Position numbers and translations under genes: made by a program
NCBI RefSeq assembly: GCF_042648805.1
Contig: NZ_JBHRXZ010000016.1
Span: 124,001 to 188,000, forward strand
Length of the DNA stretch: 64,000 nt
From: Azomonas tarimensis
Lineage (GTDB): Bacteria; Pseudomonadota; Gammaproteobacteria; Pseudomonadales; Pseudomonadaceae
Direction of reading: 5' to 3'
Shown: positions 26,897 through 35,480 of the stretch, piece after piece
Layout of the letters: each line of letters begins with the position of its first letter
How positions within the stretch are numbered: the stretch's first letter is position 1
The notes under the pieces: model-generated
The model's database searches: none
The model's input: the letters and a program-made list of their open reading frames with translations, nothing else
What the model was told of the DNA's origin: nothing

Positions 26897-28572
26897 CAGG
26901 CAGCCGCCGGCACGCCGAGCGCCCGCACGCTTTCAGTCGCCAGATCAAGTACTTCGGAGCCCGACCCTCCCATTTCCAGCCTGTTGCCACCTTCCAGGTA
27001 GTATTCAAGGCTGGTCAGCGCATCGGCCAGGGTTTCGAGCATCTGTTGTGAAGGCACCTGGGTGGTCTCGATCATCTGTTGCTGGATATAGCCGGCGCAG
27101 GCGTTGATGAGACTCGCCATGCGCTCCTGTCCGAGGAACCACAACCCGCCGCGTACCGCCTGCAGGGTGAAAGGCACGTTGGCGAGATGCAACTTGTCGC
27201 CGTTGGACTCTATATAGGCGGTGATGGCCCGTTTCGCCAGCGCCAGGCCCGCCGCAGCCTCGTCCAGCACCACGATACGAGCCTCGTTGAGCTGGTGCTG
27301 CGCAAAGGTCATCTCCGGCGACTCCGCCCGCTCGGACGGCAGCTTCATGCGGCGGCGGTCATTGCTGGCGAGCGAAGGCACCACCCCTTCGACGTACAGC
27401 ACCACATCGGCGAGCTTCTGCAGCTCAGCCAGGGCCGGCTTGCTCTGCTCGCTCCAGCTGGACACCACGCTGAGCTGGCCGTGCAAGGCATTGGCCGCCG
27501 ACGGCAAGCCAACCATGCCCAGGGTCTTGGCCAGCTTGCCAAGCAAGCTGTGCAGATTGTACAGGGCCTTTTCCTCCGCAGCGCCGCGCTCGATGAGGTC
27601 GAGCAGATCCTTGATTCCTGCCAGCTCCTCCTGGATCGCAGTCGACAACGACCTCATGACTGCCTGCCCAGGCCCGGCGAGCCGCTGGGACTCCTCCTCG
27701 AGCAGGTGATCGGTAAAGGGCAGCGAACTCAGCGAGAAAGTATCGCGTACCTCACTGGCCAAGGGCCCGCGGCTGTCAGCCAGCGCGATGAAGTAGAGAA
27801 GCTCCTTGAGCATGGCCCGGGGTGCCTGATACTCAGCGCTGGTGAACATCAACCTGAGTTCACGATCGAGCCGTGCATACAGCTGCTTGCGTGACGGCCG
27901 GAGCAGGAGCTGGCCGTCAGCATGGGCCTCCAGAGCCGCTGCGCCAATCCAGCAGAGGCGCCCGCCGGCAGTGTTGGCGTAGAGCGCATCGAGCCGTGAC
28001 AGTGCCCGGCTCATGAACTTCAGGCTTGCCGGCACCCGTTGCCCGCGAAGCAGGCCCAGCAGACCAGCCTGGTACATGTGGCGCAGCCGCCGACTTTCCG
28101 CTTCGAGTGACTCGACCGAAGCGGCCGCGGTCGTCGGGCGAGGCAGATCCAGACGCACACTGAAGAAGAAACTCTCCGCAAGCGGCGCCTGATCGGAGAC
28201 CTTGCGCAGCCCGTTGATGCCGGAAAGCAGCAGCTCGGGAATTTCCTGCCGACTGGCATCCACGCTTTCGAGGTAATGACGGAGGATATATAGCGCGTTG
28301 TTCAACGCGCTCAATTGAGCGTCGCGGTCCTCGCCCGCCGCCACCGGGATGTCGGTCGCCAGCGTGAGCATTTCCTGCGCCAGCAACTCGGCCCCAACCA
28401 GCTCGATGAGATTGAGCGTGCCACGCACCTGATGGAAGGATTCGACCGCCTGCTGCAGCAGGCTTCCGTTGTTACGGTCGACGATGAAATGTTCGAGGCT
28501 CTGTTCGGCCTCGGCGATGGTGGCGAACAATTCGTCGCGCACCAGACTCAGCGAATTGGCTCCGGTGACCAT
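26896..28572 (-). CDS. fimL: FimL, ChpA N-terminus-like regulator of type IV pili
   Basis: A 558-residue, largely helical protein resembling the N-terminal Hpt-like part of ChpA, without kinase or receiver domains. In P. aeruginosa FimL acts with the Chp system to raise cAMP and support twitching. Three Hpt-like motifs are visible: HQVRG with His47, HSLLG with His341, and QAVRG with Gln471 where a histidine would be. Gene order fimL-nudC matches P. aeruginosa, which supports the name. No clear ribosome site precedes the ATG. Confidence 0.85.
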   Translation of the reverse strand: MVTGANSLSLVRDELFATIAEAEQSLEHFIVDRNNGSLLQQAVESFHQVRGTLNLIELVGAELLAQEMLTLATDIPVAAGEDRDAQLSALNNALYILRHYLESVDASRQEIPELLLSGINGLRKVSDQAPLAESFFFSVRLDLPRPTTAAASVESLEAESRRLRHMYQAGLLGLLRGQRVPASLKFMSRALSRLDALYANTAGGRLCWIGAAALEAHADGQLLLRPSRKQLYARLDRELRLMFTSAEYQAPRAMLKELLYFIALADSRGPLASEVRDTFSLSSLPFTDHLLEEESQRLAGPGQAVMRSLSTAIQEELAGIKDLLDLIERGAAEEKALYNLHSLLGKLAKTLGMVGLPSAANALHGQLSVVSSWSEQSKPALAELQKLADVVLYVEGVVPSLASNDRRRMKLPSERAESPEMTFAQHQLNEARIVVLDEAAAGLALAKRAITAYIESNGDKLHLANVPFTLQAVRGGLWFLGQERMASLINACAGYIQQQMIETTQVPSQQMLETLADALTSLEYYLEGGNRLEMGGSGSEVLDLATESVRALGVPAAA

Positions 28573-28908
28573 GCCTAACGCGCCTTCCGCGCTACGTTGA
28601 ATTGCTGCATCAGTCGGCGAATTCCGATTTCAGTTGGCTTTAGAGTGCGACGTTTCGTGTCCATGCAGCGCGGGCGGCCGAATAGCGGAATCGAAACGAC
28701 CGCCTATGGATGTCCTCTCCAGGCATTTTCCCAGCCTGTCTTCGGCCGGTGGGCCGCTGCCGGCTGTGCAGCAAATATAACAAGCAGCGACGGAAAGTCG
28801 ATCCGATAGCTGTGAAGCAGCCCACGGGATCGAAGGATATCCAAGGCGACTGGTCCTGAAACCGGCTTCGAGCGGGAAGCCAAGCGCTCACTCAAAGGAT
28901 AGGCGGGG
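28573..28908. other. 336-bp intergenic stretch between dnaQ and fimL
   Basis: Both neighbours are on the minus strand. I see no gene, no strong hairpin with a T tract, and no clear promoter hexamers. It should contain the end of the dnaQ transcript and the fimL promoter. Short open frames here (for example 28704-28895 on the minus strand) lack ribosome sites and recognisable similarity. Confidence 0.5.
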
Positions 28909-29640
28909 TCAGGAACTCTCTAGCTGCAGCCAGAGCGGCGTGGCCCCAGCCGACTTCTCGATGGCCGCCAGACGCGCCGCGTGGGCGGCCAGTTCTTCGT
29001 CAGTGGCACGAATGACCCTGGCGTGGACTCGCCCGGACGGCAGCCGGCGGATCGGACTTGGCAGCGTCCGCCCGGTGCCACCGGCCTCGGTGCCTTCCCC
29101 CGCCAGCGACAGGTTGGTCTGCCCACCGGTCATCGCCAGGAAGACGTCGGCAAGAATCTCCGCGTCAAGCAGAGCGCCGTGGAGGTCGCGACCGGAATTA
29201 TCGACGCCATAACGCTTGCACAGCGCATCCAGACTGTTTCGCTGGCCAGGATGCCGCTCGCGCGCCATCAGCAGGGTATCGAGGATACTGCAGTGCTCGG
29301 ACAGCTCACTGCGGCCACGCTGGCCGATGAGGCCGAATTCATTGTTCAGAAAGCCGATATCGAACGCCGCGTTATGGATGATCAGCTGAGCATCCTTGAT
29401 GAACTCGTAAAACTCATCGGCCACGTCGGCAAACCGCGGCTTGTCCTGCAGAAATTCGTTGGTGATGCCGTGGACCGCGATGGCGCCTTCGTCCACCTCG
29501 CGGTCCGGCTGCAGATAGACATGGAAGTGTCGCCCGGTCAGGCGACGTCCCTGCAATTCGACACAACCAATCTCGATGACACGGTGGCCGTCACCGACCG
29601 GCATGCCCGTGGTTTCGGTATCCAGTACTACACTGCGCAT
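28909..29640 (-). CDS. dnaQ: DNA polymerase III epsilon subunit (3'-5' proofreading exonuclease)
   Basis: The DnaQ exonuclease domain of the replicase, 243 residues. Exo I is VVLDTETTG with Asp7 and Glu9. The middle motif IIHNAAFDIGFLNNE carries the next acidic residue, and the DEDDh His-Asp pair is in DLHGALLDAEILADVFL. The C-terminal part, which tethers to the alpha subunit, is present. It follows rnhA by 51 bp on the same strand; in many gammaproteobacteria these two are adjacent. Confidence 0.95.
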   Translation of the reverse strand: MRSVVLDTETTGMPVGDGHRVIEIGCVELQGRRLTGRHFHVYLQPDREVDEGAIAVHGITNEFLQDKPRFADVADEFYEFIKDAQLIIHNAAFDIGFLNNEFGLIGQRGRSELSEHCSILDTLLMARERHPGQRNSLDALCKRYGVDNSGRDLHGALLDAEILADVFLAMTGGQTNLSLAGEGTEAGGTGRTLPSPIRRLPSGRVHARVIRATDEELAAHAARLAAIEKSAGATPLWLQLESS

Positions 29641-29691
29641 TGCTTTGCTTACCCCATGACGGCGACCCCTTCGATCGCCAGGCTGACCTGA

Positions 29692-30150
29692 TCAGATGGC
29701 CGGTTCACGCTTGGCCTGGACAATGCCCCGGTTGGCCAGCAGGTCGGCACGTTCATTCCCCGGGTGCCCGTTGTGCCCGCGAACCCACTCCCAGCTCACT
29801 GCATGCCGCTGGACCTGCTCGTCGAGCTGGCGCCAGAGATCGGCATTCTTCACCGGCTGGCGCGCCGCCGTCATCCAGCCGCGCTTTCGCCAGTTCTTCA
29901 TCCATTCGGTGATGCCTTTCATGACGTACTGGGAATCGGTGACCAGGCGCACCTGGCACGGACGCTTCAACGCCTCCAGCGCACGGATGGCCGCGGTCAG
30001 CTCCATGCGGTTGTTGGTGGTGTCCGCCTCGCCCCCCCAGAGCTCCTTTTCCTGGCCCTTGCAGACCAGCAAGGCGCCCCAGCCGCCGGGCCCTGGATTG
30101 CCCTTGCAAGCGCCGTCGGTGTAGATCTCTACTTGCTCGCTTTCGCTCAT
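29692..30150 (-). CDS. rnhA: Ribonuclease HI
   Basis: Degrades the RNA strand of RNA:DNA hybrids. The protein has 152 residues, and the four catalytic acids are recognisable: Asp12 (YTDGACKGNPGPGGWG), Glu50 (NNRMELTA), Asp72 (TDSQYVMKGI) and Asp136 (GNERADLLA). The gene starts 10 bp after the methyltransferase stop and precedes dnaQ, giving the order methyltransferase-rnhA-dnaQ. Confidence 0.96.
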   Translation of the reverse strand: MSESEQVEIYTDGACKGNPGPGGWGALLVCKGQEKELWGGEADTTNNRMELTAAIRALEALKRPCQVRLVTDSQYVMKGITEWMKNWRKRGWMTAARQPVKNADLWRQLDEQVQRHAVSWEWVRGHNGHPGNERADLLANRGIVQAKREPAI

Positions 30151-30160
30151 GCTGCCCTGT

Positions 30161-30913
30161 TCACTTGTTCTCGGCGTCCCGTCGGCTGACCTTCGCGACC
30201 GGCATGGGGATCAGCTTGCCCATACGCTCGCGACGAGGCTTGCGCAATGGCCGCAGGCCGACCATCAGTTTGCGCGCCACCAGCACATAGAAGCCACCGG
30301 AGGGCAATTGCAGCCGCTGCCCGACGCCTTCCATCCGTGCCAGACGCTCCTGCCAGCGCGGCGAAGAAAGCGGCGGACAATAACACCCGTATCGGCGTTT
30401 CTCCATAGCGAAACCCAGCAGGTTGAGCCAGTCGCCTACCCGCGACGGACGAATGCAGGCAGCGTCCCGCAGCGTGGTCCGGGAGAACGCACTGCGCACT
30501 CCCCAGAGACTCCAGGGATTGATCCCGACGATGACCAGATGACCGCCCGGGCGGACACTGCGGGCCGCCTCGCGCAACAGCGCATGGGGAGAAAGACTGA
30601 AGTCCAGCGCATGCTGCAAGACAATGGCGTCGGCCGCATGCTCGGAGAGCGGCCAGGCCTGTTCTTCACAGTGGATATCCATCCCAGCCAGCGGGGGGCC
30701 GAGACGGACGCAGCGGCCCAGTTGCTTCGGCTCGATGGGCGAGTCGACAAAAGGCGCGTAGTGCACCAGGAAACTGCCGAAGCAGCGGCCAAGCTCCTGA
30801 TCGATGACTACCCGCTCCTTGGCGAGCAATTGCTGGCCGAGCGGCGTCTGGAACCAGAGGCTTGCCTCTTGCACCAGATCCATCCAGCGTTCGTCGGATC
30901 TTTCGACGGACAT
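30161..30913 (-). CDS. Class I SAM-dependent methyltransferase, substrate unknown
   Basis: A 250-residue methyltransferase of the type encoded beside rnhA in pseudomonads. The acidic motif with DAIVLQHALDFS and the later RPGGHLVIVGINPWSLWG fit a Rossmann-fold class I enzyme of the Methyltransf_11 kind. Start ATG 30913 has AAGGAG upstream, better than the in-frame start at 30976. It is divergent from gloB with a 96-bp gap. The basic C-terminal tail (RPLRKPRRERMGK) could contact RNA, but this is a guess. Confidence 0.85.
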   Translation of the reverse strand: MSVERSDERWMDLVQEASLWFQTPLGQQLLAKERVVIDQELGRCFGSFLVHYAPFVDSPIEPKQLGRCVRLGPPLAGMDIHCEEQAWPLSEHAADAIVLQHALDFSLSPHALLREAARSVRPGGHLVIVGINPWSLWGVRSAFSRTTLRDAACIRPSRVGDWLNLLGFAMEKRRYGCYCPPLSSPRWQERLARMEGVGQRLQLPSGGFYVLVARKLMVGLRPLRKPRRERMGKLIPMPVAKVSRRDAENK

Positions 30914-31009
30914 GACTTTCACTCCTTGCCGCCTCGCTCGACGCTGGCGGTCCAGTAATCGTCTAAGCTGTAGCATGCATCTTTATGTTCCACTTGGCGA
31001 CCCGACGAC

Positions 31010-31792
31010 ATGCTTAGAATCGAGCCCCTCCGCGCGTTCTCCGACAACTACATCTGGCTGATCCAGGACGAAGGCTCCCGCCAGTGTGCGGCAGTCGACC
31101 CCGGGGATGCCGCTCCAGTCATGGCCTGGCTGGAAGCACACCACGAATGGACCCTCAGCGATATTCTGATCACACATCATCATGCCGATCACGTGGGCGG
31201 CGTCCCCCTACTCAAGGCCGCAACCGGCGCACGGGTCGCGGGCCCGGCGGGGGAAGAGATCCCCGAGCGCGATCTGGCGCTAAGCGACGGGCAGACGCTG
31301 AGCGTACTGGGCCGCTCGTTGCAGGCCATTGAAGTGCCGGGCCACACCGCTGGTCATATCGCCTACTTCTGCGGCGAGGAACACCCCTGGCTACTCAGTG
31401 GCGACACATTGTTCGCCGCCGGTTGCGGCCGGCTGTTCGAAGGCACCGCCGCGCAGATGCATCGCTCCCTGCAGCGCCTTGCCGCCCTTCCTGCCGAAAC
31501 CCTCGTCTACTGCACTCACGAATATACCCAGAGCAACCTGCGCTTTGCCCAGGCAGTGGAGCCTGGCAATCCCGAGATCGCCGCCCGCTGCCGTCAGGTC
31601 GACGAACTGCGCGCCGATGATCAGGTCACCCTGCCCTCTCATCTGGCGCTCGAATTTCGCACCAACCCCTTCCTGCGGGTGGACCAGCCAGACGTACGCG
31701 CCGCCGCGGCCGCGCAAGGCCTGCTGGCCGATCAGAGCTCCCCCGAGGCGGTTTTTGCCGCGATTCGCGCCTGGAAGGACCGCTTCCAGTAA
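31010..31792 (+). CDS. gloB: Hydroxyacylglutathione hydrolase (glyoxalase II)
   Basis: A metallo-beta-lactamase-fold enzyme of 260 residues that hydrolyses S-D-lactoylglutathione in methylglyoxal detoxification. The two-metal motif THHHADH is at residues 55-61, followed by the HTAGHI and CTHEYT ligand blocks. The C-terminal HAGH region ends FRTNPFLRVDQPDVRAA. It is divergent from the methyltransferase gene; a separate promoter for mltD follows. Confidence 0.95.
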   Translation: MLRIEPLRAFSDNYIWLIQDEGSRQCAAVDPGDAAPVMAWLEAHHEWTLSDILITHHHADHVGGVPLLKAATGARVAGPAGEEIPERDLALSDGQTLSVLGRSLQAIEVPGHTAGHIAYFCGEEHPWLLSGDTLFAAGCGRLFEGTAAQMHRSLQRLAALPAETLVYCTHEYTQSNLRFAQAVEPGNPEIAARCRQVDELRADDQVTLPSHLALEFRTNPFLRVDQPDVRAAAAAQGLLADQSSPEAVFAAIRAWKDRFQ

Positions 31793-31824
31793 CGCGACGT
31801 GGGTTACAAAACGAACCCCTGCGC

Positions 31825-31854
31825 TTGACCCTCATGGAGAGGCGTTCCTAGAAT
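31825..31854 (+). promoter_or_regulatory. Sigma-70-type promoter of mltD
   Basis: TTGACC (31825-31830) and TAGAAT (31849-31854) are separated by 18 bp, and the mltD start lies 33 bp downstream with AAGGGG as ribosome site. The transcript would have a leader of about 25 nt. Confidence 0.65.
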
Positions 31855-31887
31855 CGCCCCCATTTTCAGCTAAGGGGAACACTGCCA

Positions 31888-33444
31888 ATGCCGCCGGCCC
31901 CTCGAGATTGCTCCTTTCCAGCCACTATTACGCTGGGCAGGGGTCTCGCTCTTTCGCTCTGCATCATCCTGGCGGGATGCCAGAGCAACGCCAGCCTTGA
32001 CGTCGAACGGACGACGCCACGCCTCGAGCTCAAGCCCCGCTTCGAACCCGATATCAGCTGGATCACCGAAACACCCGCAGCGCTCGTTCACCAGGATATC
32101 TGGGATCGCATACGGGCCGGCTTCCTGCTCGAAGACCTCGTTGACAGTCATCCGCGTATCGAGCAACAGCGCTTGCTGTTGGCCAGCCAGGCCAAATCCG
32201 TCGAGATATCCAGCGAGCGTAGCGGTCCTTATATCCACTACATCGTCGAGCGGCTCGAAGAGCGCGACATGCCTCTCGAGCTGGCGCTGCTGCCCGTCAT
32301 CGAAAGCAGCTATGACCCCTTCGCCTACTCACGGGCGCACGCGGTCGGGCTCTGGCAGTTCATTCCCTCTACCGGCCTACACTTCAACCTGCGCCAGACC
32401 AGCTGGTACGATGGCCGTCGTGATATCACCGCCTCCACCGATGCGGCATTGCGTTACCTGGATTACCTGCAGGGCCTGTTCAACGGCGACTGGCTGTTGG
32501 CCCTGGCCGCCTACAACGCAGGCGAAGGCACTGTCAGCCGCGCCATCGAGCGCAACCAGCGGCTCGGCTTGCCGACCGACTACTGGAATCTCTCGCTGCC
32601 ACAGGAAACCCGCAATTACGTACCCAAGCTGCTGGCGCTGTCGCAACTGGTCAAGACCCCTGAGCTCTACGACATCGACCTCAGCCCAGTGGCCGACGAG
32701 CCTTACTTCGAGGTGGTCTCGGTCAAACAGCGGCTGGACCTGGCCCGCGTGGCGAAGCTGGCCGACCTCGACGAGGACGAGCTCTATCGTCTGAATCCCG
32801 CGTTTACCCGGCGCATCACCCTCGACGGCCCCAAGCATTTGCTCGTCCCTGCGGAAAAGGCTGAGCTACTGAGCGCAGGCCTTGCCGGCATGACGGATCA
32901 GGATCTGGTCGACTGGCAACAGTACAGGGTGCGCCCCGGCGACACGCTCGGCGCCATCGCCAGCCGGCATCAGCTGAGCGTCCAGGGCATCAAGGACCTC
33001 AACCGGCTTCGCTCGAACCAGTTGAAGATCGGCCAGATGCTGACCCTGCCGATTACTGACGCGGTCGAACCGCAGCAGCAGCTGCGACAGGCGGTCGCAC
33101 GCACTTCTGCGGTGCCGCAGAGCTACCGAGTCAAGCGCGGCGACAGCCTCTGGGATATTGCCCGCGCCAACAAGGTCGCCGTGCAGGACCTGCAGCGCTG
33201 GAACAACCTGTCCGGCAGCAGCCTGCGGGTTGGCCAGAGGCTGCTGGTGCAGGGACCAGCCTCCAGCCAGGCGCAGTCGAGCAAGAACCGCGACGCGGCC
33301 ACCTTCTACAGGGTAAAAAAGGGCGACTCGCTGTATCTGATTGCCAAACGTTTCGGTGTCCAGCTCACCGCGCTGCAGCAGTGGAACCCGGACAACAAGG
33401 CGCTTCGGCCCGGCCAGACACTGACGCTCTACCTGCCCCGCTGA
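31888..33444 (+). CDS. mltD: Membrane-bound lytic transglycosylase D
   Basis: A lipoprotein of 518 residues that cleaves the glycan strands of peptidoglycan. The lipobox ILAGC puts the lipidated Cys at residue 31. The SLT domain carries the catalytic Glu139 in LLPVIESSYDP, followed by AVGLWQFIPSTG and LAAYNAGEGTV. Three LysM domains, which bind peptidoglycan, start near residues 346, 413 and 474 (YRVRPGDTL, YRVKRGDSL, YRVKKGDSL). E. coli MltD has two LysM domains. It is transcribed toward the npp genes. Confidence 0.95.
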   Translation: MPPAPRDCSFPATITLGRGLALSLCIILAGCQSNASLDVERTTPRLELKPRFEPDISWITETPAALVHQDIWDRIRAGFLLEDLVDSHPRIEQQRLLLASQAKSVEISSERSGPYIHYIVERLEERDMPLELALLPVIESSYDPFAYSRAHAVGLWQFIPSTGLHFNLRQTSWYDGRRDITASTDAALRYLDYLQGLFNGDWLLALAAYNAGEGTVSRAIERNQRLGLPTDYWNLSLPQETRNYVPKLLALSQLVKTPELYDIDLSPVADEPYFEVVSVKQRLDLARVAKLADLDEDELYRLNPAFTRRITLDGPKHLLVPAEKAELLSAGLAGMTDQDLVDWQQYRVRPGDTLGAIASRHQLSVQGIKDLNRLRSNQLKIGQMLTLPITDAVEPQQQLRQAVARTSAVPQSYRVKRGDSLWDIARANKVAVQDLQRWNNLSGSSLRVGQRLLVQGPASSQAQSSKNRDAATFYRVKKGDSLYLIAKRFGVQLTALQQWNPDNKALRPGQTLTLYLPR

Positions 33445-33653
33445 CACCGGGCCTGCCGCTCCGTCGGGGTTGGACTTTTGCCATCCCAGACAAGCTGTTA
33501 CTGTAGCGGGCCAGACCGAAAGCCCGTCACGTCGGGCCTGTGCGCAGGCGCGGTACGCCCGAACAAGGAAGCAGGAGGCGCCGGCCCCCACTTCGATGCA
33601 GGCCAGCCAAGCGCGGTCGTTTTCAGCCAGCCTGTAGACCTTATCTCCGCCTG

Positions 33654-35480
33654 ATGCGACTTTTCCTACTGCTGTTCATCCTTGGTTTCGGCCTGCCCGC
33701 CCAGGCTTCCCTTACGGAAAGTCACGGCTTCGTTCAGTTCGGCGCGCTGAAATACCCGGCCAACTTCAGCCACTTCGACTGGGTGGACCCGGACGCTCCC
33801 AAGGGCGGAACTGTGCGGCTTATGTCTCTTGGTACCTTCGACACGCTCAACCCCTACACCTTCAAAGGCACCAACCCCGCTTCGAACGGCGACTTCCTGC
33901 AGCACGGGATCAATGAATTCAACGAGCCGCTGATGGTGGGTACAGGGGTTTACGATCCTTCCGGAGACGAGGCCACCTCAAGCTACGGACTGATCGCCCG
34001 AAGTGTCGAATATGCCGACAATCTCAGTTGGGTCGTATTCAACCTGCGTGAAGAAGCGCGCTTTCATGATGGCGAGCCGATCACGGCCTACGATGTAGCC
34101 TTTTCCTATCGCTTGCTCACGTCCAAGGGCCATCCCAATTTCCGCATGAATCTGCAGGGTGTCGAGCGGGTCGACATTCTCAACAGGCACCGGATCCGCT
34201 TCGTCTTCGATCATCCTGATGATGCGCTACTGATCATGCGCCTCGGTGAAATGCCGGTACTGCCTCAGCACTACTGGAAGGATCGGGATTTCGAGGCGAC
34301 GACGTTCGAGCCGCCGCTAGGCAGTGGTCCCTACCGCATCACCGAAGTGCAGCCAGGCCGACGCCTGGTCTTCGAGCGGGTAAAGAACTGGTGGGGCGCC
34401 GACCTGCCCGTCAACCGCGGCAAGTACAATTATGATCGGGTCGAGGTCGAGTTCTACCGCGATGCGCTGGTGGCCTTCGAGGCGTTCAAGGCGGGAGAAT
34501 TCGATTTCTTCATCGAACGGCAGGCAAAGAACTGGGCCAACGGTTACAACTTCCCGGCCGCTCGCCGTGGCGAGGTGATCCGTGCGGAAATTCCCCATGA
34601 GATTCCAACGCCCATCCAGGCCCTGTTCATCAACAGCCGTCGCCCCGCCTTCAGCGATGCCCGCGTCCGCAAGGCCTTGGGCATGATGTTCGATTTCGAA
34701 TGGACCAACCGGGCGCTGTTCTACGATGCCTACGAGCGTACCCAGAGCTATTACCCGAACAGCCAGTTCAGCGCGACCGGCAAGCCCGAAGGCGCCGAAT
34801 GGCTCCTGTTATCGCCGCACCGGGACAAGCTTCCTGCGCAGCTGTTTACCGAGCCTTTCAGGCTCCCACGCTCCGGGGGCCAGGGCATCCCGCGGGACAC
34901 TCTGCGCCAGGCACTCGGTCTGCTCGACGAGGCAGGCTGGACGCTGTCCGAGCGCGGGCTGCACGACAGGCGCGGCCAGCCGCTGCGTATCGAAATTCTG
35001 CTGGTCAATCCGCGCCTCGAGCGCATTTTCCAGCCCTACGTGGAAAACCTCGCGCGCATCGGGATCCAGGCTCACTTGCGTACGGTGGACCGCGCGCAGT
35101 ACAAACAGCGGCTGGACAACTACGATTTCGACATGATGCTCACCTCGCTGTCCCAGAGCCTCAGCCCGGGCAACGAGCAGTTACTGTATTTCCACTCCAA
35201 CCAGGTCGACGTCAAGGGCGGGCGCAACTATGCCGGCATCGCCCACCCGGTCGTGGACGACCTGCTGGAAACGCTCCGAAGAGCAACCACCCGCGAAGAA
35301 CAGATCGCCACCACGCGGGCCATCGATCGCGTGCTGCTGTGGAATCACTACACGATTCCCAACTGGTACATCGGCTACCATCGCCTGGCCTATCGCGATC
35401 GCTTCAACCATGTGACGACGCCGCCTTACACCTTGGGTTTGCGAGCCTGGTGGCTGAGAAGTCAGGAGAAGGCCCAATGA
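33654..35480 (+). CDS. nppA1: Periplasmic peptide-binding protein NppA1 (YejA-like)
   Basis: A family 5 solute-binding protein of 608 residues for a peptide ABC importer. A signal peptide (MRLFLLLFILGFGLPAQA) is followed by the YejA-type N terminus KYPANFSHFDWVDPDAPKGG. I chose ATG 33654 over 33540 because only this start gives a signal peptide. It overlaps nppA2 by 4 bp. In P. aeruginosa the NppA1A2BCD system takes up peptidyl nucleoside antibiotics, and the homologous YejABEF takes up microcin C. Confidence 0.9.
   Translation: MRLFLLLFILGFGLPAQASLTESHGFVQFGALKYPANFSHFDWVDPDAPKGGTVRLMSLGTFDTLNPYTFKGTNPASNGDFLQHGINEFNEPLMVGTGVYDPSGDEATSSYGLIARSVEYADNLSWVVFNLREEARFHDGEPITAYDVAFSYRLLTSKGHPNFRMNLQGVERVDILNRHRIRFVFDHPDDALLIMRLGEMPVLPQHYWKDRDFEATTFEPPLGSGPYRITEVQPGRRLVFERVKNWWGADLPVNRGKYNYDRVEVEFYRDALVAFEAFKAGEFDFFIERQAKNWANGYNFPAARRGEVIRAEIPHEIPTPIQALFINSRRPAFSDARVRKALGMMFDFEWTNRALFYDAYERTQSYYPNSQFSATGKPEGAEWLLLSPHRDKLPAQLFTEPFRLPRSGGQGIPRDTLRQALGLLDEAGWTLSERGLHDRRGQPLRIEILLVNPRLERIFQPYVENLARIGIQAHLRTVDRAQYKQRLDNYDFDMMLTSLSQSLSPGNEQLLYFHSNQVDVKGGRNYAGIAHPVVDDLLETLRRATTREEQIATTRAIDRVLLWNHYTIPNWYIGYHRLAYRDRFNHVTTPPYTLGLRAWWLRSQEKAQ

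Noticed and set aside
28704..28895. Small minus-strand gene between dnaQ and fimL
   Set aside because: TTG start, no ribosome site, no similarity that I recognise.
34700..35476. Upstream in-frame extension of nppA2 over nppA1
   Set aside because: The extension is low-complexity Arg/Gly/Pro text with no signal peptide, whereas the start at 35477 gives a proper signal sequence.
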